Shown here piece by piece: positions 12,713 to 19,770 of a stretch of 22,466 bases of DNA (position 1 is its first letter; each line of letters opens with the position of its first letter). This stretch comes from Spirochaetales bacterium (lineage in GTDB: Bacteria > Spirochaetota > Spirochaetia > ARS1246): contig JABGPX010000461.1 of NCBI GenBank assembly GCA_018644745.1, forward strand, positions 1-22,466, in the 5' to 3' direction. The translations under genes were made by a program, and so were the position numbers. The notes beneath the pieces were generated by a model, which was not told the origin of the DNA, did not search any database, and saw only the letters and a program-made list of their open reading frames with translations.

Positions 12713-14365
12713 TCAATATCCGTCGGACATTTCTCTATTTTTGTCTTTTTTGTATAACTCATCGTAAACAAATCCGCGCTTTCTCAGGTTATCTTTCAAT
12801 TCTTGAGCAAACGGGATATTACGCCAGAATACCGGTCTCACTTCCTTATCGAGCTTTTGCATACCTTCGCTTTCTTTGGTAATCCAGAGTATGTAATCCT
12901 GAATAAAGTATTCCCGAACGTCACCGCGCATCTTCTTGCCTTCGAACCATTGGAAATAATGGCCCGTAAGACCTTCTTCCATCCAGTAATGCTGGGCTTT
13001 TTCTTTGGCCACCTGCCATCGAAGGTCCGCGAGTGCGGTTATAACCGCGATTTTTATGTCTTTTGGAAACATGGGGATGGCGATTCGGCCCCGGCTTGTC
13101 GCCCGATTGAACCGTTCGAAGGGCTCCCAGCAGATTCCTGTATCCCCATAACAAGGCACCAAAATGACGTGAGGTACAATTCGGTTAGTCTGGCGCTTGA
13201 ATGTTCGTTCAAAAATGCCGGGATCGATACTTTCTACCGCGGCCATTTCGATAATGACGTTTTCCCTGGTACCGACATCGCGTAGATTCGATCGAAAATA
13301 CTGCTTCATGAGAACCGGAAGATGATTTCCCTGGCGGCCCACGCACATCTTCGCCATCTGACGTACGGTATTGAACTCATCCCGCATCGCCTGGTTATCG
13401 ACCGCGGTAACCACGCCTGTTTCCGTTGCCTTCTCCTTGAGCGAATCGAGAGATTCGGTTGCGTTTGACAGCTGGTTATACAGCTTGGCGACTTCTTTAT
13501 CTATTGCGTTGAGATTTCGGGCCAGGTTTCCTATTTCAGAGAGATTTGCCCGCTGCCCTTCTGTATAGCCTTGTTTGAGTCCGGAGAAGCCCGGGTTTTC
13601 CGATCGTTGGGTGAGGGATTCAACGGTGCCGCGCAATTGCTGCTCCGCTGCGTCTAAATCCGCGAGTTTACCAGATAGCAAACCGTACTGCACGTCTCGC
13701 TGCCCCTGTGCCCGATCGACCTTCGATGAAATTTGTCCATCTTCGTCTTGTTTTTTAACTTTTATTTCATCCGTCGCCGATTGACCTATCTCGCCGCTGG
13801 CGATTTTTTTCATCCATTCGTCTACGTAATAGAAAGGTTCGCCTGTATCGTTTTTAAAAATGATCTTCGAGATCATCGTTCTCTGATCCGGTGAAATGAT
13901 ATTAGGGAGCACCGCACCGAATCGCAGCAGGAGCTGTTTGGGGAGCGGCATTGGAACGCCGGCTCGGACGGCTATCGCTTCGGCCAGGTTCCAATACGCA
14001 GCGATCAGTTTTCCTCTGAACATCGAGCGCTCTTGCGGATCCTGAGTATTCAAGAACTGGGTCATAACACCGTGAAACCGCTTGGCCACTTCGCCTTCGC
14101 CCCCCATAGCGGCTTTGTAATACCCTTTGTCCTGGAAAAAGGGTTTGGCCTGCTCTTCCCTTTTTCCAATTGGTGGAAAAGTTTTGCGGCTGAGGTCGAT
14201 ATCTTCTTTTTGGGGTTCTTCTGAGTCTGTTTTTGGACCACCAAAGAGGTCGCCGAAATCCGGGGCGTTATCCATTCCGTCGGAATCGTCGATGCCGATT
14301 AATTCGGCAATTTCCGGATCGATTTCGTCGTCGTATTCTGTGTTCGGTCCTTTATTGTCACTCAT
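12713..14365 (-). CDS. Conserved-looking 550-residue cytosolic protein, unknown function
   Basis: The frame opens inside the tRNA (14422), but the credible start is ATG at 14365 (MSDNKGPNTEYDDEID), 11 nt after the tRNA 3' end; no Shine-Dalgarno is visible. Residues 1-60 are acidic and probably disordered (PDFGDLFGGPKTDSEEPQ). About 80-190 is helical and hydrophobic without being a membrane segment. About 195-350 is rich in Gln, Glu and Lys heptad-like stretches (DLDAAEQQLRGTVESL, LARNLNAIDKEVAKLYNQL), suggesting coiled coil. From 360 to the end is a globular part with many aromatics (HYWMEEGLTGHYFQWFEGKK). No signal peptide. I do not recognise a family; a spirochaete-restricted structural or scaffold protein is only a guess. 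Confidence 0.75.
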   Translation of the reverse strand: MSDNKGPNTEYDDEIDPEIAELIGIDDSDGMDNAPDFGDLFGGPKTDSEEPQKEDIDLSRKTFPPIGKREEQAKPFFQDKGYYKAAMGGEGEVAKRFHGVMTQFLNTQDPQERSMFRGKLIAAYWNLAEAIAVRAGVPMPLPKQLLLRFGAVLPNIISPDQRTMISKIIFKNDTGEPFYYVDEWMKKIASGEIGQSATDEIKVKKQDEDGQISSKVDRAQGQRDVQYGLLSGKLADLDAAEQQLRGTVESLTQRSENPGFSGLKQGYTEGQRANLSEIGNLARNLNAIDKEVAKLYNQLSNATESLDSLKEKATETGVVTAVDNQAMRDEFNTVRQMAKMCVGRQGNHLPVLMKQYFRSNLRDVGTRENVIIEMAAVESIDPGIFERTFKRQTNRIVPHVILVPCYGDTGICWEPFERFNRATSRGRIAIPMFPKDIKIAVITALADLRWQVAKEKAQHYWMEEGLTGHYFQWFEGKKMRGDVREYFIQDYILWITKESEGMQKLDKEVRPVFWRNIPFAQELKDNLRKRGFVYDELYKKDKNREMSDGY

Positions 14366-14376
14366 GATAAAATGAA

Positions 14377-14450
14377 TGGAGGTGGTGGGAATCGAACCCA
14401 TGACCTCGTGAATGCCATTCACGCGCTCTAGCCAACTGAGCTACACCCCC
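14377..14450 (-). tRNA. tRNA-Ala (anticodon GGC)
   Basis: 74 nt. Acceptor GGGGGTG pairs with CACCTCC (one G-T). D-arm GCTC/GAGC with loop AGTTGGCTA. Anticodon stem CGTGA/TCACG with loop ATGGCAT, so the anticodon is GGC, reading GCC/GCU alanine codons. The T-loop is TTCGATT; its stem ATGGG/CCCAC has an A-C mismatch at the outermost pair. The discriminator is A and CCA is not encoded. Its own promoter lies 39 nt upstream, and the 550-residue gene follows 11 nt downstream. Confidence 0.96.
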
Positions 14451-14452
14451 GG

Positions 14453-14474
14453 GAATCCAATACGTATCGGATTC
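14453..14474. repeat. 22-bp near-perfect palindrome in the tRNA-Ala leader
   Basis: GAATCCAATACGTATCGGATTC; the two halves match except for one position that can pair as G-U in RNA. It occupies most of the short leader between the predicted transcription start (about 14482) and the mature tRNA 5' end (14450). It may be a leader hairpin affecting RNase P processing, or a protein site. Confidence 0.6.
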
Positions 14475-14484
14475 TAAAAGCGAT

Positions 14485-14514
14485 ACACATGATATCTGCA
14501 CGGGCATCATGTGT
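14485..14514. repeat. Inverted repeat overlapping the tRNA-Ala promoter
   Basis: ACACATGAT (14485-14493) and ATCATGTGT (14506-14514), perfect 9-bp arms with a 12-nt spacer and centres 21 bp apart. The arms cover the -10 and the downstream part of the -35. The layout suits a dimeric regulator binding one DNA face. Alternatively it is a hairpin ending the 327-residue gene, though the T-run after it is poor. Confidence 0.6.
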
Positions 14515-14517
14515 CAA
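14489..14517 (-). promoter_or_regulatory. Sigma-70 promoter for tRNA-Ala and the 550-residue gene
   Basis: TTGACA (14517-14512), exactly 17 nt, TATCAT (14494-14489): perfect -35, ideal spacing, -10 with 5 of 6. Predicted start near 14482. Confidence 0.82.
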
Positions 14518-14538
14518 TTACCGGCGAGAAGTCGGGTA

Positions 14539-15522
14539 TTAGCTTACGGGCAGCCGCATTCTGCTGATCGGCATTTCCTCGAAAGAACCAGCGGATACAA
14601 AGCAGTCCTCAAATCCTTTTGGAATGAACTCACAAACCGGTTCTGTCAGGTAGAAATTCCCCGCCTTGGCAAATTGGTGACCTAGATGAAAGAGGAAATT
14701 CACCGTGTCCGAGACGATGGTGCCGGTATTTCCCCTGGTCTTATACACCGTGTTGCCAATATGCAGAGCTATTCGGTATTTGATGACGGTGTGGAAATTG
14801 AACTCTTCGGCACTGATTATTGTCCGATTCACCACGAGTTCGAGTCCATTTAATATAGGATTGCAGGATTTGCCGTCGAAAGGAAAAAGAATAAGCCCGC
14901 CAAGGTCCATCCACATCCATAATTTGCCGTCTATTCTGGCGCAAACCTGCTGAATGTGCTTCTGAAATTGAGCTTTCACCTCATCGAGATGAGCACGGCC
15001 GGATTTTTTCCTCCATTCGTCGAGAAGATCAATTTCCACGAACATAAAGCAGAAAGTGTATTCCTGACCGCTTTTTATATTTTTCCAGCTTTTCCCTGAT
15101 AGCTTCCAGTCTCGAGAAATTTCCTTCTTGATGTTGATTGCGGGAGGTTCTTCCGGAAAATCGCAATAGTTAATCGCCCCTCGAATCCGCTGAGAAGTTA
15201 AGTTAGTTTGGATAGCGAGTTTCCCGATATAATCCGCAGCTCCTTCATGAAAGAGACGTGCCGGATCCTTATAGACTGTTGCTTGATCGATAATTCCAAT
15301 TCTTTTGTTACCGCTGTTTCGGCAGGATCGAACAGCCTTGAGTATGTCCTTTTCTGAAAAATCGGAACTATCGAGATAAAAAAGTAAATTTCCGGTCGAT
15401 ACGCTGGATGTTTTTTTATATTGGTCTGGACTTTTGATTGAAAAATCGAATACCCGGCTTTTGGCCAGGGGTTCGAGTTTCGAAGTAAGGGCCTTTTTGC
15501 TTGTAAAAACAACGACAACCAC
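14539..15522 (-). CDS. Pseudo-receiver plus degenerate class III cyclase-homology protein
   Basis: 327 residues, soluble. Residues 1-120 look like a response-regulator receiver (strand VVVVF, LLFYLD with D51 near the phospho-acceptor position, RIGIID, FHEGAADYIGK with K101), but the usual acidic pair after strand 1 is absent. Residues about 153-300 align with the next protein's cyclase homology: FMFVEIDLLDEW (D165, first metal Asp) and GKLWMWMDLGGLILF, where the second metal Asp is L207. TIVSDTVNFLFH keeps T268 (base-type residue) and N275, but the transition-state Arg is H279. It therefore resembles one half of a cyclase or a pseudo-cyclase. GTG start, 3 nt after the preceding gene, so the two are co-transcribed. 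Confidence 0.65.
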   Translation of the reverse strand: MVVVVFTSKKALTSKLEPLAKSRVFDFSIKSPDQYKKTSSVSTGNLLFYLDSSDFSEKDILKAVRSCRNSGNKRIGIIDQATVYKDPARLFHEGAADYIGKLAIQTNLTSQRIRGAINYCDFPEEPPAINIKKEISRDWKLSGKSWKNIKSGQEYTFCFMFVEIDLLDEWRKKSGRAHLDEVKAQFQKHIQQVCARIDGKLWMWMDLGGLILFPFDGKSCNPILNGLELVVNRTIISAEEFNFHTVIKYRIALHIGNTVYKTRGNTGTIVSDTVNFLFHLGHQFAKAGNFYLTEPVCEFIPKGFEDCFVSAGSFEEMPISRMRLPVS

Positions 15523-15525
15523 AAG

Positions 15526-16446
15526 CTATTCCAATTTCAGCGAATAGCAGAAGGGACCGTTCTTTCTTGTGCCTACTGCTTTGAAGTGTTTGGAGATGAA
15601 TTCATCGAGCATGACCTTTACCACAATACTGAGATACACCGTATCGGGTTTGGCCATAGTCTCGATACTTCGAGTTTCGCTAATTGTTTCAAGCCTGTCC
15701 AGTTCTTCCTCACTGGCGGTGTACTCACAATCACCCGCGTGGACACCAATTCTCACTACGAGCGGTTCATTGAGGACGCAGGCGGCTCTATTATATAAAA
15801 ATAGTTCATTCATTATCTCTATGGCGCTGAGCGCGGCGCTTGTGTGCGGGTCTCCGAAAAAAAAGGCCGCCAAACCGCCGTCACCTTCCCAACTCCATAT
15901 ACGTCCGTTTCTTTTATCGATTGATTTATTCATCATTGCCCTGAGGTGTTTATAGGTGGCTTTAATTGTTTCCGGCGGATAAGTTTTTACCAAGCGGGAA
16001 TTCTCAACGATATCTATCGCGAGAAACACCATTTGATATTGCTCGCCTTCCTCTAGAGCTCCCCAGTTTCTGGTTTTCCTTACTTGAGGATTTTCGATGA
16101 ACATCATATTCGAGCTGTCGAAGATATAGCCCAGGTCATATGTTGCCTTAATAATCTCCCGAAGAAAGGAGATCTTATATCGCCGGCCCATGATGCCGTC
16201 GTCTTGCGCACCAATCAGTAAGCGGACGAAATGAAGGAACTTCTGCGATTTGATTACATCGGTCACTATTTGACGGGCAACGTCGATATTTGGAATTGCT
16301 ATACTCTTTGGAAAACCTGTTCTTTCGTGAATATCATATGATTGGAAAATGTTACGGATTAGATGAGTCATCGTTCGGATATCCATTGACTCCGAAAGGG
16401 CTCTTATGCAGTGATTTCGCAGGGCTGTAGGAATTCGAAAAGCCAT
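15526..16446 (-). CDS. Class III adenylate/guanylate cyclase-homology protein
   Basis: 306 residues, soluble. Residues 1-130 are mostly helical and unrecognised. Residues about 135-300 carry a class III cyclase domain: QMVFLAIDIVENSR (D145, first metal Asp), GRIWSWEGDGGLAAFFFGD (D189, second metal Asp), and LVVRIGVHAGDCEYT, the usual RIGIH-G strand. SETRSIETMAKPDTVYLS aligns with N-x3-R...AKPG-I-IS, but Asn and Arg are S256 and S260. The metal half of the active site looks intact and the transition-state half missing. ATG at 16446; GGTGG lies close to it. It is first in an operon with the related 327-residue protein and divergent from the flavin-reductase gene. Whether it makes cAMP or cGMP is unknown. 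Confidence 0.72.
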   Translation of the reverse strand: MAFRIPTALRNHCIRALSESMDIRTMTHLIRNIFQSYDIHERTGFPKSIAIPNIDVARQIVTDVIKSQKFLHFVRLLIGAQDDGIMGRRYKISFLREIIKATYDLGYIFDSSNMMFIENPQVRKTRNWGALEEGEQYQMVFLAIDIVENSRLVKTYPPETIKATYKHLRAMMNKSIDKRNGRIWSWEGDGGLAAFFFGDPHTSAALSAIEIMNELFLYNRAACVLNEPLVVRIGVHAGDCEYTASEEELDRLETISETRSIETMAKPDTVYLSIVVKVMLDEFISKHFKAVGTRKNGPFCYSLKLE

Positions 16447-16560
16447 TCCACCGCTAGGTTTTCATATGCCGCGTAGGCACAAAATAGTTAATAGTACTTT
16501 TGAAATATAGCACAAATAGCTTTAGTTGCATAAGATTCTTCAAAGGGGTAGCCTAAAACC

Positions 16561-17058
16561 ATGGTAAAAACAATCCAACCCGAGGATCTACAAGATAATA
16601 TCTTCAAGATGATTGGAACCGACTGGATGCTCGTAACTGCCGGAACTCCGAAAAAATGGAATACCATGACTGCATCGTGGGGAGCCATGGGAGTGTTGTG
16701 GAACAAAAAAGTATGCTTCTGTTTTGTGAGAGATTCCAGATATACTTTTTCATTCATGAATGAGAACGATGAATTTACCCTTTCATTTTTCAAAGAGGAA
16801 CATCGAGAGGCTCTGAACTACTGTGGCTCTCATTCCGGCCGGGATGTCGACAAGGCGGTTGAGACTGGATTGATACCCGTTGCCGCCGGTAACTCTGTGT
16901 CTTTCGAACAAGCGCGGCTGGTGCTCGTTTGTAAGAAGATCTTCAGCCAGGATCTGGTTCCGGAGCAATTTCTCGATTCTTCTATCGGGGAGCATTACCC
17001 CTCGAAAGATTACCATCGGATGTATATCGGCGAGATTGTAAACTGCACAACCAGATAG
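16561..17058 (+). CDS. Flavin-reductase-like (FMN-binding split-barrel) protein
   Basis: 165 residues. WMLVTAG, KKWNTMTASWGAMGVLWNKK and VCFCFVRDSRYTFSFM are typical of flavin-reductase-like split-barrel domains, with the N-TMTAS loop contacting FMN phosphate. EFTLSFF and YCGSHSGRDVDKAVETGL follow as in this group. The family reduces or simply binds flavin; partner and substrate are unknown. AGGGG is 13 nt before the ATG, rather far. The gene ends 7 nt before the AddB-like gene, so it probably heads that operon, although no functional link to DNA repair is known. Confidence 0.88.
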   Translation: MVKTIQPEDLQDNIFKMIGTDWMLVTAGTPKKWNTMTASWGAMGVLWNKKVCFCFVRDSRYTFSFMNENDEFTLSFFKEEHREALNYCGSHSGRDVDKAVETGLIPVAAGNSVSFEQARLVLVCKKIFSQDLVPEQFLDSSIGEHYPSKDYHRMYIGEIVNCTTR

Positions 17059-17065
17059 AAATCAC

Positions 17066-19765
17066 ATGAACGGTGCCATCGATCTTATTCTAGAGCAGCT
17101 TCCCGATGAAGATACTTTATTTATTTATCCGTCGGAAATTGCCGCCTCGTTCTGGAGCAGAAAGGTTCTATCCGGGGGGGGGCCGCTTCGAGCACTCCGT
17201 CCGGATCGATTTATCTCCTGGGACACATATAAAGAGAAAACCTTTGATCTCACACAGGAAGCAGTTCCCGCTAACCGGCTGATCAAGCTCTTATTTACCG
17301 CGGATCTCTTGAGAAGTAACGCCGAAGGTGAACCATTTCTAAAAAAACTGCTCATTCCCGGACTCTCAAGTTCTTGGCGGCCTTTTGTAAGGAGCATATC
17401 CAGAGCGTTGCCCGCTCTCGGGGCCCTCTGGCTGGAAACTGAACTGCTGGCTAGGATTGATACGGATCTTCTCGCAGACCTGCAGGAAATCTATAGACAT
17501 TATTCAGAGTTTCTCGATTCCCATGGCCTTTATGAGCCGGGCTGGCAGGTTCCCTCGGAGACAGATATCGAAAGTCATGGAGTTGTTTTTTTTCCACAGG
17601 TTATTCAGGACTATGAAGATTTTGGTCAATTCCTCGCCAAGACCGGATTGATCGAGTTTGATGGGCTGGTTCGGGGCATGCGCAGCGGCGCCCGCAGCGG
17701 CGTTGATGATGTCCCCGCACAGAACCTTCGAGCCTTCCCGAACGCGAAGATGGAAGTCGAGTCAGCCTGCCTGGAAATCTTGAAGCTTCTCGAGACGGGA
17801 ATTCCCGCCGCGGATATCGCAGTATCCCTAACGTCGAGCGAAGGATACACGGAAGAACTGCAGGATACTGCGGCGCTGTATGATATTCCGCTCCTTTCAC
17901 GGTTAGGAAAACCTCTTGCTGAATACCCGGCGGTCCGCTTGTATTATCTTCTTGCCGAGGTCTTGAGCGGCGGTTTCTCCGTGTATAAGCTGAAAGAGCT
18001 CTTTCTTAATACCGCCTATCCCTGGAAAAATCCGGCTGTTGGGAGAGGCCTGGTACGTTTCGGGATCGAGAACTTCGGACTGCAGAATCACAAAGACTCG
18101 AAGGGTTTTCGTGATCTCTGGGACGCCGCTCTAAAAAAGCGGGGAACTCCGGCGCAGCTTGATTACTATCGTTCTTTCAGGCGCGCCGCGGTAAAGATCC
18201 TGCAGGCGGCAACTTTTTCGAGGCTCAGACAGGCGGTGCTCCAGTTCAATCGGCAGTTTCTCAATACCGACAGCTTTACAACTGCCTGGCTGCTTCCGTT
18301 TACTGCGGCTCTTGATGAGCTTCCAAGCCTTCAGGAGGCTTCCGGACTGGTACCCGATCTGAAAATAGAATCGCCTTACTCACTCTGGCTGATGAGCCTC
18401 GCTGAAAGAGTTTATGTAACTCCCGCAAAGGGAGCCGGGGTTTCTGTTTTCGAGTATCGCGTCGCCGCGGGCATCTATCCAGACCATCACTTTATACTCG
18501 GTGTTTCTCAAACTGCATCATCGGTATCACGAAGAAAGTTCTCATTCCTTCCAGTTACAGAAATTGCTGCAAGTGATGGTTTTGAGAATAACCTTACCGA
18601 TGCCTTTCTCCGGCTCTATGAGCATTCAGGAGAAAATGTACATCTGAGTTACAGCAGGGAGGGATTTGACGGCCCCCACCTTGCGCCGGAATACTATGTC
18701 GCCAAGGTTGAGAAAAGCGACCTCCTTATTTTTGAGGGAAGTCCATACCGCAAAGAGAGGAAGTATTGGCTTGGTCTGGGATCGCTTCCGGAAGCGTTAC
18801 ATACCGTTCAGCGTTCGGGACTATCTTACGCATCTAAAGCCGGTCTGGCTGCTAAAGGGAATGATTTCACGTCTGCACCGATTTCTTCCGCCGATTTACG
18901 GGAAGAGATTTGGCTGCGGCAGCGGCGGGAGAGCGGTGAGTTTCGCATCTCTCCCACCTCCCTGGACGTGTGGAGCGGCTGCGGATTTTCATATTTTCTC
19001 AATTATGTTCTGAAACTTGAGGAAACAGACTTTGACACGACCTACTCGAGCCCGAGAATTACCGGAATCATACTTCATCGTGTGTTGGCCGCTTTAACCC
19101 AGGTCCTTGACCGTGAACTTGCCGGGCGGCTTCAGGAAAATTTTGAACGGGCTAAGATAATCCTAGAGGAAGAAATAGACCGAGTTTTCGCTGAATGGCG
19201 AGATCCGGTCTTTATCCATCCCGCGTGGACCGATGAGCGAAGGCACATAAGCGAATACCTTGCCGGATTCCTGGAAACGGAGAGTAAGGTCTGGGACAGC
19301 GCCCGCCTTATTGCTGTCGAAGAGAGTCTGGAAATCCCAGACTTTATATCCGGCATTGTTCTTCACGGGAGAATTGACCGGATATCCGAATTCAATGGCG
19401 AGCAAATCATCGTTGATTATAAAAAGCGTCTCAAGAGCAAAAAATCCGGAATGGTATCGCCGGAGAATGAATTGCGCAGCTTTCAGGTTCCCTGTTATTT
19501 GCTGCTCACCGAAGATGTCCACGGAGCCGCCGATCAGGCCCTTTACTACGATGTCACGGAGCAGAAATATCATCAGGTATTCGGCGGTAATAAGCCCTGG
19601 TTTGATCCGACCGAAAGAGAGGACTTGCTTTCCCAAACGCGAAACGCTGTTAAAAGCATGGGCGACACCATACAGGCGGGCTCATTTATCACACCCAAGC
19701 CGCGCGGGAGCTGTGACGGGTGCGCGTTTCGGGGGGTTTGCAGGGAGAAGTACGTTATTCGGTAG
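17066..19765 (+). CDS. addB: AddB-like nuclease subunit of a RecBCD/AddAB-type helicase-nuclease
   Basis: 899 residues. The C-terminal nuclease is clear: GRIDRI with D771, then IIVDYKK with D784 and K786, then SFQVPCYLL (QxxxY-type motif), making a PD-(D/E)XK site. Four cysteines in the AddB pattern surround it: C639 in WSGCGFSYFLNYVLKLEE, then C883, C886 and C892 (CDGCAFRGVC), which in known AddB hold a 4Fe-4S cluster. The N-terminal region starts LFIYPSEIAASFW, like AddB/RecC helicase-fold proteins, but I see no Walker A, so this subunit is probably not a motor. With AddA it would resect double-strand breaks for RecA. ATG at 17066, weak ribosome site, coupled to the neighbours on both sides. 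Confidence 0.88.
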   Translation: MNGAIDLILEQLPDEDTLFIYPSEIAASFWSRKVLSGGGPLRALRPDRFISWDTYKEKTFDLTQEAVPANRLIKLLFTADLLRSNAEGEPFLKKLLIPGLSSSWRPFVRSISRALPALGALWLETELLARIDTDLLADLQEIYRHYSEFLDSHGLYEPGWQVPSETDIESHGVVFFPQVIQDYEDFGQFLAKTGLIEFDGLVRGMRSGARSGVDDVPAQNLRAFPNAKMEVESACLEILKLLETGIPAADIAVSLTSSEGYTEELQDTAALYDIPLLSRLGKPLAEYPAVRLYYLLAEVLSGGFSVYKLKELFLNTAYPWKNPAVGRGLVRFGIENFGLQNHKDSKGFRDLWDAALKKRGTPAQLDYYRSFRRAAVKILQAATFSRLRQAVLQFNRQFLNTDSFTTAWLLPFTAALDELPSLQEASGLVPDLKIESPYSLWLMSLAERVYVTPAKGAGVSVFEYRVAAGIYPDHHFILGVSQTASSVSRRKFSFLPVTEIAASDGFENNLTDAFLRLYEHSGENVHLSYSREGFDGPHLAPEYYVAKVEKSDLLIFEGSPYRKERKYWLGLGSLPEALHTVQRSGLSYASKAGLAAKGNDFTSAPISSADLREEIWLRQRRESGEFRISPTSLDVWSGCGFSYFLNYVLKLEETDFDTTYSSPRITGIILHRVLAALTQVLDRELAGRLQENFERAKIILEEEIDRVFAEWRDPVFIHPAWTDERRHISEYLAGFLETESKVWDSARLIAVEESLEIPDFISGIVLHGRIDRISEFNGEQIIVDYKKRLKSKKSGMVSPENELRSFQVPCYLLLTEDVHGAADQALYYDVTEQKYHQVFGGNKPWFDPTEREDLLSQTRNAVKSMGDTIQAGSFITPKPRGSCDGCAFRGVCREKYVIR

Positions 19766-19770
19766 TTATT

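Noticed and set aside
14366..14422. Extension of the 550-residue protein upstream into the tRNA
   Set aside because: The extra residues are translated tRNA sequence (MNGIHEVMGSIPTT...); ATG 14365 gives a natural start.
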